In this document: positions 34,366-44,910 of the stretch, piece after piece
How the letters are laid out: each line of letters begins with the position of its first letter
How positions within the stretch are numbered: position 1 is the first letter of the stretch
NCBI RefSeq assembly: GCF_032884065.1
Contig: NC_088872.1
Location: 8,369,493 to 8,433,492, forward strand
Direction of reading: 5' to 3'
Source of the DNA: Artemia franciscana
Taxonomy: Eukaryota; Arthropoda; Branchiopoda; Anostraca; Artemiidae
DNA: 64,000 nt
Program-made: the position numbers and the translations under genes
Notes under the pieces: generated by a model
The model's input: the letters and a program-made list of their open reading frames with translations, nothing else
The model's database searches: none
Told to the model about the DNA's origin: nothing

Positions 34366-35222
34366 ATGAAGGTCATAGATCATTACAAACTAGACGAAGA
34401 CAAAGTTGTCTTAGGAAGATATAACTCTCCATTAAAGACGTATAGGCAAAATGAAACCCAATTAATACCAGTTATACCAAAGAGTCTGGAGGGAGAAGTC
34501 ATTTATTTCTCACATGTCGTCAATGGGTGCCATATGGGAGAAGCAAAAACCATGGGGAGAATCAAGGGAGATTTTTATTTTCCAAACATGTATAAAAAGG
34601 TCAAAAAACTTATTCAGAGCTGCGAAGATTGCGCAAAACGCAAATCACCGCAAACACTGCCACGAGCAGAATTAGGGACTTATGGAGTACCAGCAGGAAT
34701 TGCAGACTTGATATCAATTGACATCTGGGGCTCAGGTGGTGGACTTCTAGCATCAGCTAAAGGAAACAGATGTGTTCTCACCATCGTGGACCATTTCAAC
34801 TCGTTTTTATACGCCTACCCTGTGCCCGATGAAAAAGCAAGCACCATTGCGAAAACTCTAGCCACTCGCTTTTTTTGGAACACGGTATTTTTCCCATGAC
34901 CATTCTAACCAGATAATGGGCCTTGTTTTCGGGCCAAACTGTTAGACGAAGTCACCAGCTACCTTAAGATAAAGAGGTGGTATATATCAGCTTATATGGA
35001 CATTTGTAACGGGAAAGTAGAACGTAAACACCGTGAGCTTGCACACATGTTGGTTATTCATTCCAAGCAAGAACCAAATCATTGGGACGATCACCTACCG
35101 ATTTTAGTATTCGCAATAAATACCACTTGTTCTGCTACTTTAGGAGACACACTATTTTTCCTACAGCATTTGCAGGATCCCAGGATTTGTATTGAGTCTA
35201 TAAGTAATGAGTGCGTATACTA
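34366..35222 (+). pseudogene. Gypsy pol: integrase, broken and 3'-truncated
   Basis: The first frame (177 codons) has the zinc-binding H-x6-H then C-x2-C ('HVVNGCH' and 'CEDC') and the first catalytic Asp in 'ISIDIWG' (~34715), then 'LTIVDHFNSF'. After a stop near 34899 a 'PDNGPCF'-like block (second Asp) and 'NGKVERKHRE' (catalytic Glu, ~35010) follow. Integrase inserts the cDNA into the host genome. The frame ends shortly after 'VFAINTT', where the downstream LINE begins, so the C-terminal part is gone. Confidence 0.8.
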
Positions 35223-35497
35223 AAATCTTCATCTGACTTGCGTGCGGAGAGGTGCTGTCAAAATTATATTTTCAATTTTATTTACACGCAGTGGCGTTGT
35301 TTGACATTTGTGTATCTAATCTATGATTTTCGTTTTAAAAATATGAACTTGAGGATTATTTTGGATATTGAATCTCCGCACAGCAGGTAGAGAATTTCTG
35401 TGGTTTTTACCCCGGGTGAAGACGAGTTGGTCGGGTTCGAGGTAGTCCTCCTCCCAATCAGCCTAGTAGACAGCACCTAGTTTTTTCCAAGTTAGTT

Positions 35498-36967
35498 ATG
35501 ACTAAATATTACTGCCCTGAGTGTAGAAACCCAGCAACTAGTGGGACAGTTCAGTGCACCAAATGCAGTCAATGGTGGCATCCTAAGTGTGCAAGGATCA
35601 CGCTTGGAGCAAGAGAAAAACTACAGGTATGGTTGTGCTTAAATTGTGACTTCCCCACTTCACCTTCATTTACTAGCGGTATGAAAATTCCGTGCAAAGT
35701 TACGCCACAAGCGTGCCCTAGACCTAGATCCTTTGGCAAAAACACACCCATAGTCACACCAAGGAATTCTAATCCCAAAACTAAGACAGTAACTAGGCCC
35801 AGCAGTGAGGATAAAACTCCATGCACGAATTGTTCTGAATACGTTAATGAAGTCTCAGCTTTAACTAACAGATGTTCCGTTCTTGAGAATCAACTCTCAG
35901 CTATTCAAAATGAACTATTACCCTTAAGAAATGCTCACGAATCACTCCAATCTGATTTACGTAACCTTCAGAGCTTAACTGACGAAAAAACAACAACTAT
36001 TGACACCCTAATGATGCAGTTAAATCAGTTGGGAATCCTTTCACCCATGCCACCCGTGAAATTACGCTCGTCTCCCTTTAGCTCTGAAATGAATAATTCT
36101 ATACAAGCTCCGAGCAATCAGATTTGTAACTCATTAAGTGACGTAAAAAGTGCATGCAGTGTGAGAATGATCCTCGATAACGAGATTCAGGAAAGTGTTA
36201 AATTAGCTGACGTAAGGTTAACTGACGAGAATAATTTTCGTAACATTCAACCGACTGAAGATGAACCGTTAATTGTTTTCGAGAAAATAGTGCAACAAAA
36301 AGTTAAGCGCAAGCCCTTAACCAGTAAAGGATGTAATATTATATGCAGGTTTTTTGTGAAAGAGGCTCCCAAATTTAACAAGATATGTCGGTATTTTAAT
36401 GAAAATGGTTTCTGTAAGCACAGAAAAAAGTGTCGTTTTTTACATATATGTCCGCGCTTTATTTCGAAAACTTGCAGTAATAATGAGTGTAATTTTGACC
36501 AAGTTGATTTATGTTGTGTTTTATCATGTACGGAAAAAGAATGTGTTTTTGCGCATGCGTGTTGCGGTACATCAAAAAGACGTAGCTCCAGTCACACCAA
36601 TCGACAGGAAAATACTTTTCTGGATCCGAACCCGGCATCAAAAAACTTAATTGGACGGGGGTTACGAATTCAAAAACATCGCGATTACACCTTTTGCGGA
36701 CCTCCGTGGCCCCCCTTACCAACAATCCCTCCCGTACATCAACATGCCCCCAACCAAGCGTGTGTTGCGCCTTCTCGGTCGGTCGGAATGTTTTTCCCGG
36801 ATCCGCTACCTCAGCAGCATCAACTTTTCTACCCCCCACAAAAGATAACGTCCCCGAGCCCCCCGACAGTGTTTCAAATCCCCGTACCTCCCCCCTCCTG
36901 TCCACCCTCACAGCCCCCAATGGCGAGGACACAATTTCTTTCGTTTCAGCCGAAATTCCAGTACTGA
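35498..36967 (+). CDS. LINE ORF1 protein: PHD finger, coiled coil, CCCH finger
   Basis: 489 residues. Residues ~5-53 form a PHD-type zinc finger ('CPECRNPATSG', 'CTKCSQWWHPKCA', 'WLCLNCDF'), common in CR1-type ORF1 proteins. Residues ~110-175 are predicted coiled coil (many Leu, Glu and Gln at heptad spacing). Near residues 300-320 a perfect C-x8-C-x5-C-x3-H finger occurs ('CRYFNENGFCKHRKKCRFLH') with further Cys/His downstream. The last ~100 residues are Pro-rich. The protein is expected to bind the LINE RNA and assemble the transposition particle. The ATG follows the leader and the frame has no break. It overlaps the start of the next frame by about 270 bases. Confidence 0.85.
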   Translation: MTKYYCPECRNPATSGTVQCTKCSQWWHPKCARITLGAREKLQVWLCLNCDFPTSPSFTSGMKIPCKVTPQACPRPRSFGKNTPIVTPRNSNPKTKTVTRPSSEDKTPCTNCSEYVNEVSALTNRCSVLENQLSAIQNELLPLRNAHESLQSDLRNLQSLTDEKTTTIDTLMMQLNQLGILSPMPPVKLRSSPFSSEMNNSIQAPSNQICNSLSDVKSACSVRMILDNEIQESVKLADVRLTDENNFRNIQPTEDEPLIVFEKIVQQKVKRKPLTSKGCNIICRFFVKEAPKFNKICRYFNENGFCKHRKKCRFLHICPRFISKTCSNNECNFDQVDLCCVLSCTEKECVFAHACCGTSKRRSSSHTNRQENTFLDPNPASKNLIGRGLRIQKHRDYTFCGPPWPPLPTIPPVHQHAPNQACVAPSRSVGMFFPDPLPQQHQLFYPPQKITSPSPPTVFQIPVPPPSCPPSQPPMARTQFLSFQPKFQY

Positions 36968-38184
36968 ATAAATTTGAGCCCCTGGTTGGTATGGGTAATC
37001 CTGATGACAGCCTCACCCACCAGGGAAATAACATATTCTTACAAAGACCTACAACAAGAACATCAAACACCACTAAGGTAAAGTATTATAATTCTGATGT
37101 TTTTTCCTTCCCTAGGTTTATTTACGCAAATGCTGAAAGTTTAAATTTTGATAAAGTGGCTGAGTTAGAAAGTCTAGCTCAGGCAACAAAGGCATCTGTC
37201 CTAATGGTTTCTGAAGTTCATCGACAAAACCCAGAACTCCTGAAAATAGGTGGTTTTGATGAGTTTATAAAAATACGACCTGATGACCATCCACTGGGGA
37301 AAAAAGGTGGCGGAGTTCTTATTTATGCCCATGAAATTTTTAAAGCAGCTAGACTTGATGTCCCTTTTTTAACTGAGTACGACGAAATAATGTGGGTCAT
37401 TCTAAAACCACGACGTCTCCCCCGGAAATTCACTGGTATTGCTCTCTGCGTGTATTATTACTCGCCGGGTCAGACGAGTGAATACCGCCAAGCATTCGTA
37501 GAAAAGCTACAGCTCAGTTCGGATTTTGTTTTGGGCAAATACCCATCATGCGGAATTTTCATGATGGGCGATGCCAATGAATTAAAGCTCCATCACCTGG
37601 ACGCCGGAATCGGCCTGAAGCAGCTCGTCAATTTTCCCACAACCAAAGGTGGCACCTCCCTTGACCGAATTTCCACAAATATGCACGAATTTTACAACAT
37701 ACCTACGACCGGGGCTCCAATTGGAGGAAGTTACCACTTTTCTCTTGAACTTAACCCCACCTGTTCCATTAAAATCGATTACACTACAACTGTAACTATC
37801 AGTCGACCAATCACAAGTGAGGGACTTCTGACTTTTGGCCAATGGTTAAGCTGCGAGAAATGGGAAAAATTCCAAGATGCTAAAAGTAGCAACGAAAAAG
37901 CTACTATTTTCCAAGAAGCTTTGCTTCATAATTACAAGGTCTGTTTTCCTGAGAAGTCAACAAAACGTTTCTCGTCAGATCGACCATATATTACACAAGA
38001 AGTTAAGAAAATGGTAATGGAAAAGAGATGGCTTTTCCGTCAAGGTAATACCCAACAAGCCAACAGGTTGAAAAATAAACTAAGAAAAGTCACTCGAAAA
38101 CACGCGAACAAATATGTAGAACGTAAAGTTAATCATCTGTTCGAGTCCAAACCAAGCCAGTGGTACAACCGAATCAAAGGATGA
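36694..38184 (+). pseudogene. LINE ORF2, endonuclease part
   Basis: The open frame spans 496 codons; the real start is uncertain, with ATG at 36694 inside ORF1 or ATG at 36991 just after the ORF1 stop. From ~37115 it shows an AP-like endonuclease: 'FIYANAESLNFDKVAELESL', 'VSEVHR' (catalytic Glu), 'GKKGGGVLIY', 'FMMGDANE' (catalytic Asp and Asn), and near 37720 'GGSYHFSLEL' where the family has Ser-Asp-His. This Asp-to-Tyr change (GAC to TAC, one base) removes a catalytic residue. After the domain a basic linker leads to a stop at 38182-38184, where the frame should continue into the reverse transcriptase. Confidence 0.8.
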
Positions 38185-39788
38185 CGGGCAAGGTGGAAAA
38201 AGGAGTCGATTTTGGCATTGATGAAGATGACGTCGTAACAGCCAACTCCCTTAATAAACATCTGGGTAACATTGTGCAATCCCTCCCGCCTTTGCTGAGC
38301 GTGGGAATACCCACCCCTCCTCCTGAGTCTTTTGATTTCCCTTTGATATCAGAGTCCCAGGTGTTTTTCAAATTAAAAAGGCTTAAAAGAACAAGCATTA
38401 CCCCTGTAGATATTCCCATTGATCTCATCAAAGCATTTCCAGATTATCTTAGTGGCCCCCTAACACTCCTTTTTAATCAGGTGACAAAAACAGGTGAGTA
38501 TCCATCAATTTGGAAAAATGGGTTCATTACACCAATACCAAAAAAAGATGCGCCCAATGATTTTTCGGGTGTCCGACCGATCACTATGACACCCATTTTT
38601 AGCAAAGTGTATGAAAGTTTTGTTGCAGCATGGCTGAAAGACCGTATTCTGGACAAAATTGATCCAAGGCAGTTTGGAAATATGCCAAACACATCTACAT
38701 CTCATTACTTAGTAAGTATAATTGACAGTATTTTGCAAAAACTCGATGAACCAGATTCTTGGATTAATCTTATTGCAATAGATCTAAGAAAAGCTTTTGA
38801 TTTAATTTGCCACAAAATTCTTGTAAAAAAACTTCTTGGACTAGGTGTAGATTCATTCCTTGTACGTTTAATTGCTAGTTTTCTTTCTGGTAGATGTCAA
38901 CGGACAAAATATAAGTCCACCTACTCCGACCCACTGCCCATTTTTTGTGGAGTTCCCCAAGGTACCCTCTTGGGACCACTTTTGTTTCTTGTTATAATAA
39001 ATGATTTGGCAACAACACTGGACGATCGCTGGAAGTATGTCGACGATCTGTCGCTCATTGAATGTTGTCGGAAAAACCTACCAAGCAGAGCAGGTTCATT
39101 AATGAAAGATATATGTCAAGAGGCAAAGGTGGACAAAATGACTGTCAACTTTGATAAATCTGTAATTTTAACATTTTCTTTTTTAAAATCTGCGCCAGTT
39201 TTTAATCCACCTATTCCCAGCGCCAGTCACGTGACCGAAATTAAACTGCTCGGCGTCCATATCACTTCAGATCTGAAGTGGAATAAACATGTTGATGGCA
39301 TGTTAAAAAAAGCTAATTTGGCCATCAGGTCTCTAAAGTTGTTGGCTCGCCATGGAATCCCTGCACCACACCTCCTACGCATCTATTTCTCTTTTATACG
39401 TTCCACACTTGAATACTGTTGCCCTGTATGGCATTTCGGGCTGACTAGGGAACAGTCGGACCGGGTTGAGAGGGTGCAATACCGTGCCCTCCTAGTAATC
39501 TCAAAAGCCCCAAAAATACCGTACATATCCCTCCTTAATCAGTTTCAACTTCAAACCCTTCAATCTCGTCGTTTAAAACTAGCCCTATCCTTTGGTAATA
39601 AAATTTTGTCCAGCCCTATACACCGAAATATCCTTCCTCCCCAACATCAACCGGCACGGGTAAGGCCACTCAGGGCCGTTGCAGAGCCTGTACCAAAACT
39701 TCAACCTGTGACTGTGTCACATGCTCGTTATGAGCTTAGTTTTGTGCCCTCGTTTGTTAAGTTGTTTAATGCTGGATCGACTTTTTAA
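38160..39788 (+). CDS. LINE ORF2, reverse transcriptase part
   Basis: 542 residues, open to its natural stop. It overlaps the endonuclease frame by 25 bases in another phase, so a single frameshift near 38160-38184 splits one ORF2. Blocks in order: 'GFITPIPKKDAPNDFSGVRP' (~38520), 'NLIAIDLRKAFDLI' (~38765-38805), 'IFCGVPQGTLLGPLLF' (~38940-38985), active site 'YVDDLSL' (~39035-39055), 'LLGVHITSDLKWNKHV' and the CR1/Jockey-type C-terminal 'RSTLEYCCPVWHFGL' (~39400). It would copy LINE RNA at the nicked target. The catalytic Asp pair is intact. The missing link to an active endonuclease probably makes this copy non-autonomous. Confidence 0.85.
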   Translation: MVQPNQRMTGKVEKGVDFGIDEDDVVTANSLNKHLGNIVQSLPPLLSVGIPTPPPESFDFPLISESQVFFKLKRLKRTSITPVDIPIDLIKAFPDYLSGPLTLLFNQVTKTGEYPSIWKNGFITPIPKKDAPNDFSGVRPITMTPIFSKVYESFVAAWLKDRILDKIDPRQFGNMPNTSTSHYLVSIIDSILQKLDEPDSWINLIAIDLRKAFDLICHKILVKKLLGLGVDSFLVRLIASFLSGRCQRTKYKSTYSDPLPIFCGVPQGTLLGPLLFLVIINDLATTLDDRWKYVDDLSLIECCRKNLPSRAGSLMKDICQEAKVDKMTVNFDKSVILTFSFLKSAPVFNPPIPSASHVTEIKLLGVHITSDLKWNKHVDGMLKKANLAIRSLKLLARHGIPAPHLLRIYFSFIRSTLEYCCPVWHFGLTREQSDRVERVQYRALLVISKAPKIPYISLLNQFQLQTLQSRRLKLALSFGNKILSSPIHRNILPPQHQPARVRPLRAVAEPVPKLQPVTVSHARYELSFVPSFVKLFNAGSTF

Positions 39789-40019
39789 TCCGGATTATTG
39801 TTGTTAATTGTATTATTATAATTTTGTGTATATTTGTTGACTTATTTTCGTGTGTATGTGACAATTATTATTGTTAATTGTATATATTATTAATTTTGTG
39901 AATGTTAATTTTGACTTGTCGACGAATTTTTGTGTGTGTATGACAATAAAAACTAATAATCGGCTCTGTCCGTCGAATGTTTTTTAAATAAAATGAATTT
40001 GAATTTGAATTTGAATTTG

Positions 40020-40740
40020 GATCAGTACAAACAGGAAACGATTATGAGAATGAAAAAGACAATGGAACAGATGACTAAGAACTTAAAACACTAAGATGAA
40101 ACAAAAAGACAAATATGATTATAACTAGACGATTCCTAGGATACTGCTGATACGGCTTTTGACAAACTTCTTATACTGACTGTGTTTTTATTTAGTCCAA
40201 TACCCCCATAAATATTCCCTAAAAGTTAGACTTCTTGTCCTTAGCCTCAATAGGAGTAGTCGTAGGAATAATAGTAAGAGCAGTAGAAACACCAGCAGTA
40301 GTAGCAGTAGCAGTAAGTATAGTGCGCCTTTTGGTTGGTTAAACATCTCTCTCCACACATCCTTAAAGTTTCAACTGAATAACCTACACTATTTCTGAGA
40401 AATCGCTCACACATCCTTTCGGGAACTTGACTCCAAAGAGTGTGTTGTGATTTACTTCCACACGCCCTAAATGCCTTAAACCTCCAACTTGATTTCCTTT
40501 GTCAATCATGAATTTCTTCTTTTTGACAACCCATATGGATATGACATGTTTGGAGTTAGTTCAAGACTCCCCTAGAAATTCTCTGAAAGCTTTGCTTGAA
40601 TACATCAGGTCTGCTTTGTCCCCTCCCCCATACATTGGACCATATATTTGACAATTATGGTCAAATATGTTCTATTTCGAAATAACAGATACTATATGCA
40701 AAATTCAGGGAAATTGCGTAGCTTACAGCCCTTGCTCTAA
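40020..40740 (-). repeat. Family D repeat, inverted
   Basis: On the - strand it shows 'agttgaaactttaaggatgt' and 'cagttgaaactttaagg'-like blocks with a triplet tract (CAG/TAG/GTA, 40255-40320). These match the family at 26.1-27.0 and 51.9-52.6 kb. I see no protein-coding signal. Confidence 0.6.
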
Positions 40741-41085
40741 GGTCTGTGAGGGGTTGACAATTCTGACGTCCCCAGAGACGTAGGCACTGGATCTTTCAAC
40801 TATGCTGAACAAAATGATAATCTAAAAATTTTGACTGGATGTATTCTTGGTGAAAAAATACATTGTGCCCACATCGTTCTTTACTTAAGCTGCGCTTCTG
40901 CACTGTCTATGATTCTTCCAAACTTTTTTCAACTGGAAAAATACTCTGGGCCTTTGTTATCAGACAGTTCGTGGTAACGCACTGTAAGTATGGCTTAATA
41001 GTAACAAAAATTGTAAAAGATTTTTCTCCCATTACCTTTGCTGTACTCTTTAGGGCGGTCCATTAAAATGATCCTTATAAATGGA
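40740..41085 (+). repeat. Mixed family A/B fragments
   Basis: 'gacgtccccagagacgtagg' and 'gaacaaaatgataatctaaa' match family B. 'ttgtgcccacatcgttcttt' matches 7130-7200. 'acagttcgtggtaacgcact' and 'gcttaatagtaacaaaaatt' match the start of family A. The 67-codon frame here is repeat sequence. Confidence 0.6.
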
Positions 41086-41089
41086 AATT

Positions 41090-41760
41090 GAACTTATCCC
41101 TGCTGAACTCCTGATTTAATACGAAACCAATTACTAACATCATTTCCTACCTTAACCGCGGCAACGTTATTCTCGCATATATCATTAGTCACTTTAATAT
41201 ATTTTTCTGATATATGGTACAAGGATAGGATCTTTGTAAAAACTCTTCTATCAGCTGAATCAAACGCTAGCTCATAATCTATAAAACTGTGAACTAAAGG
41301 GGTTTGTTGACTCAGGCACTTCCCAAATATTCATCTAAGAGTAAAAAACTTAGCCAACTCATCCTCTACCCTTTCAAATGCACTCTTCTTTCAAAGCATC
41401 TACAGCATCTTCAGCTATCTACAGCATCTTTAAGTCTAAGAAGTATCTTCATACTAAGTAATTTGCTTCCTATATCAACCAGGGTGATGCGTCTATAATT
41501 ACCATACTTACTCTTATCACCGTTCTTGTGGAGGAATTTAATTAGGGTATTCCTAAAATCCCTAGGTACTCCTGTTTTTCATATCATTTTCATTTTCTTC
41601 AGCAACTTAATTCTAGCATCATACACCATGTTGAAGAAACTTATTTACCCTGCTACCAGTACATGGACCTTTTCATTTTTTTATCCTTTTCGTACTGTCA
41701 CTAATTCTTCCTCACAAAATAAACACCCTTCACATACAAAGTGTCAGAAATTATGTACTG
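41090..41760 (-). pseudogene. RTE-like LINE reverse transcriptase fragment
   Basis: On the - strand: 'FLHKNGDKSKYGNYRRITLV' (~41540-41480), 'LLRLKDAVD', 'IDYELAFDSADRR' (~41285-41245), 'KYIKVTNDICENN' and 'GNDVSNWFRIKSG' (~41140-41100). These are the same blocks in the same order as the 14.2-17.2 kb element, but a separate diverged copy. Frames are interrupted and a short 'agcatct' duplication occurs at about 41392-41425. Neither end is defined. Confidence 0.8.
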
Positions 41761-41853
41761 GTATTGTTTTATTGTCTTTTTACGTTAGAAATATTATTTG
41801 ACTCTATTTTGGCAAACCTTTGGTTTAATACAGGTTGTTTCTTTCCTTTGATT

Positions 41854-42150
41854 AAATAAAAAAAAACAAGTTTTTTGAACTGAAAGTAAGGAGTGACATT
41901 AAAACTTAAAACAAACAGAAATTACTTCGTATATGAAAGGGGCTGCTTCTTCATGAACACCCCACTCTTTACGCTAAAGGTTGACTCTTTCCCTCACCTC
42001 TTCTTTTTAAAACAGTAAAGAACTTTAGCGTAAAGAGCGGGTCGTTGATGAGGAAGCAGCCCCTTTCATATACGAAGTAATTTCTGTCCGTTTTCGTTCA
42101 CTGAAAGTAATTTCAGTTAAAAAAAACTTGTTTTTTTTTGTTTAATTTCT
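41854..42150 (+). repeat. Fold-back repeat, complete ~300 bp copy
   Basis: Left arm 'caagttttttgaactgaaag ... cactctttacgctaaagg', spacer ~40 bp, right arm 'actttagcgtaaagagcggg ... tcagttaaaaaaaacttg'. Arms are about 120 bp with few mismatches. A second complete copy lies at 44617-44910. Confidence 0.9.
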
Positions 42151-42650
42151 GAACGTTTTCGAATCAATGCATGTTTTGATTTTGGCTCTCCGCAGAGGAA
42201 TAATTAAACGAAATTTAGAGAGAGAGAGAGAGAGAAAAGAAAAGAAAAAAAAGATTAAATCCTCACATGGGACCTGCGCTCATCCTGTATCTCGACCAAG
42301 TAGGAACTTTTCGATCCGGGATTTATATGGAGAAACTGATTCAGAGCCCGTAATACTCACTGGGAGGCTGTTCAAGAGGGTTACGCCAGCGTGACGAAAC
42401 AAAGATAAGCTGATCTCACTTTCTTTCTTTATAATATACTACCTTATCCACATTCCTACTATGATAAGAATGATAATCAGAATTAGTACAAAAAAATATC
42501 CACAAAACAAGCTGGTGAAACACCACTTATACATTGGTATACCAGTATTAATAAATGGTGATCCCTCAACTGACCAACCTTCAAAATTTTAAAATGGGAT
42601 TAATCAACAAGTTTATCACTAAAAATTAGCACATTCCCCCAAAAGAAGAA
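42150..42650. other. No gene seen; (GA)n tract at 42218-42250
   Basis: Contains a purine microsatellite and AT-rich sequence. 'catgttttgattttggctct' at 42170 is repeated inverted near 44575, so family A flanks continue here. Confidence 0.5.
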
Positions 42651-44050
42651 CTGCTTTATTCTAAACCGTTTCTAAAGCTGAGACTAGTAAATATATTCAG
42701 GTACTGCAGGACATCATTTGTACGAACTACAAGAACTGAAAGGTTCGCTTCTAAAATTGTTATTGCTGTGTCGTCCACAAATGCTTTAAGAACTGCACCA
42801 GGAAGATAAAGTCTTAAACTTATGAACTTATATCGAAATAAAAGTGGTATCAAAACACATCTTTGTGGAACTCCACAATTTGTTTGCGATGCAGCACTTT
42901 TAGTATCATTAATTGCAACCCGCATTGATCTTCCATGCATGTAGGATTGAAACCACTAAAGACCTTTATCCCTGTTATACAAATCACTAAGTTCTCGTAG
43001 CAATAATTCAGAATGAACTGTATCGAAATTCTTTTTGAAATCAACAAAAAACATTAAAGGAATTTTCCTCATTCAAATGCAATGTTGATATTATCAACCA
43101 AATGATGCATCGCACTACTTGCTGATTGGCCCTCTCTAAATTCTTAACTGGGAATTGCATGGCAATCCCTATGTCTGAAAATATCTATATAGTCACCCAT
43201 GCACATTTTTGTCAAATAAATTTGAAAGCAAAGGTAGGATTGATATTAGTCTCCAAGCTGTCATCTCTTTCTTATTTCGGTATATTAGTTAGTGCCTGCT
43301 TATTAGTGGTATGGTTCTTGCCTGCTTTAGAGTATCCTGAAATTGACCTTTCTCCATTGAAAGATTAATGAAAATAAAATAGATGGCAATAAATGGCATG
43401 CAACAGCTTTAAAAGCCTTAAGACTTAGGCCATCTATCCCAACAAAATTCAAATTATTTGTCTTAGTAACCTTTTCAAGTTCCAGCATAGTACAGGCTCG
43501 ATAACCCTTACGTTTCCAGTCCCTCTTTCATCAATGAAGCCTTTACTTACACTCGCATCACTAGACTGGGCAATATCACTTTCAACTAAAGTTCCAATCG
43601 TTAAAAAATATTACTAAAGTTCCAATCGTTAAAAACTTATCAGCAATATGCTTTGATTAAACCCCTCGTTTTTCATTAACTAAAATTTAATCAATTTTGC
43701 AATTTTTCCGTTCACCCTTCAAAACATCATTTATAATTTGCCAGGTACCTTTCGTATCACCAGCGTTTTCACTAAATTTTTCCGAATAATAATGTCAGAC
43801 AGCCGATATCCTCAATGAATCTACCAAGTTCCTTGCTTGCTTGAATCTTTACAAGTCTTCTTGCGTATTAGATTCCAGATAGAAACGGTAAAGCTTGTTA
43901 CTTTCTTCAATGTTTCCTATTATCGCACCATTAACCATGGTTTTCTAGGCTCTTTTTTCCTTTTCTTTACAATTTCTATCGGACAATAAGAATCATAAAT
44001 CGGTGAAAGCACATTTAAAAATTGATCAAAAGCGACTGAAACATCTTCCT
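42650..44050 (-). pseudogene. Second non-LTR reverse transcriptase, decayed
   Basis: On the - strand from ~43500: 'LEKVTKTNNLNFVGIDGLS' and 'AFKAVACHLLPSI' (the block before RT motif 1), a 'GQFQDTLKQARTIP'-like motif in another frame, 'TVHSELLLRELSDLYNRDKG' (~43020-42960), 'NCGVPQRCVLIPLLF' (~42885) and the active site 'FVDDTAI' (~42775). Composition and motif spacing differ from the RTE copies, so this is another LINE clade that I cannot name confidently. Many frame changes and stops make it dead. Confidence 0.7.
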
Positions 44051-44164
44051 TCTTCTAAAACTTCATCCCATGATATACAGCTAATAACCTCTTGAAATCT
44101 CCTAAAATTTGCTGACTTTATTTGCCTTAGTTTAAATTTTTTACTCCTAGACTTCTTTTTACTC

Positions 44165-44450
44165 GTCATATTTTATTCACCATAGTCGAAAAACTTAATA
44201 ACTATGTATTTGGGGACGACTTACTCCCCCACAGTCCCCGTGGGAGGGTCTGCAAGTTACAAACTTTGACCGTTTTTTACACATTCTAATAGCTATTGGG
44301 AAGTGTACAGACATTTTCAGGGGGATATATTTTTTTTTGGGGGGGGGGGGTTGAAGGGGGGTACGTAGGAGGATCTTTCCATGGAGGAATTTGTCATGGG
44401 GGAAAGAGAATTTCAATGAAGGGATCACAGGAATTTAAGTAATCAAAAAA
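44165..44450 (+). repeat. Family A repeat body, partial
   Basis: 'gtatttggggacgacttact', 'cccacagtccccgtggg', a poly-T/poly-G run at 44330-44351 and 'catggaggaatttgtcatgg'. The - strand 77-codon frame is a shadow of this repeat. Confidence 0.75.
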
Positions 44451-44616
44451 TTCGAGGGCTACTAGGCCTCCTCCCCCGCTCCTTTTTCTCAAAATCTTCT
44501 GATTAAAACTATGAGAAGGCCAATTAGCCAAAAAACAGTAACATGAAAATTTTGTTTTAATTATTTATGTGCGGAGAGCCAAAATCAAAACATGCATTAG
44601 TTAAAAACATTCATAA

Positions 44617-44910
44617 ATTAAATAAGAAAACACGTCTTTTAACTGAAAGTAAGGAGTGACATTGAAACTTAAAACGAACAGAAATTAATTCGTTTATGAA
44701 AGGGGTTTTTCCTCCTTAACGCCCCGCTCTTTACGGTAAGGTTTGACTCTTTCTCTTAACTCTACTTTTTAGAACAGTAAAAAACTTTAGCGTAAAGAGC
44801 AGGGTGTTGAGGGGGAAAAGCCCCTTTTATATACGGAGTAATTTCTGTTCGTTTTATGTTTTAATGTCACTCCTTACTTTCAGTTAAAAAACTTGTTTTT
44901 TTATTTAATT
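44617..44910 (+). repeat. Fold-back repeat, complete copy
   Basis: The arms 'tttaactgaaagtaaggagt ... cgctctttacggtaagg' and 'actttagcgtaaagagcagg ... tactttcagttaaaaaactt' are separated by ~45 bp. Nearly the same length and layout as the copy at 41854-42150. Confidence 0.9.

Larger units (their letters stand above)
30740..35222 (+). mobile_element. Ty3/gypsy LTR retrotransposon, internal part, decayed
   Basis: Gag, protease, reverse transcriptase, RNase H and integrase follow in the order typical of Ty3/gypsy. Long terminal repeats are not visible. The 5' side begins inside gag next to the Tigger pseudogene. The 3' side stops inside integrase where the CR1-like LINE begins. At least five frame changes and several stops show an old, dead copy. 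Confidence 0.85.
35230..40020 (+). mobile_element. CR1-like LINE, nearly full length
   Basis: A ~270 bp 5' leader, ORF1, ORF2 and a 3' end with 'aaataaaatgaatttgaatt' repeats (GAATTT)n at about 39993-40020. Only one frameshift breaks ORF2 and ORF1 is intact, in contrast to every other element here, so this is the youngest insertion in the window. It truncates the gypsy integrase at its left end. Related C-terminal reverse transcriptase sequence is found on the - strand at 56370-56850. Confidence 0.85.

Noticed and set aside
36459-37073. 204-codon minus-strand frame
   Set aside because: Antisense to LINE ORF1/ORF2. The + strand has zinc fingers and a conserved order of domains.
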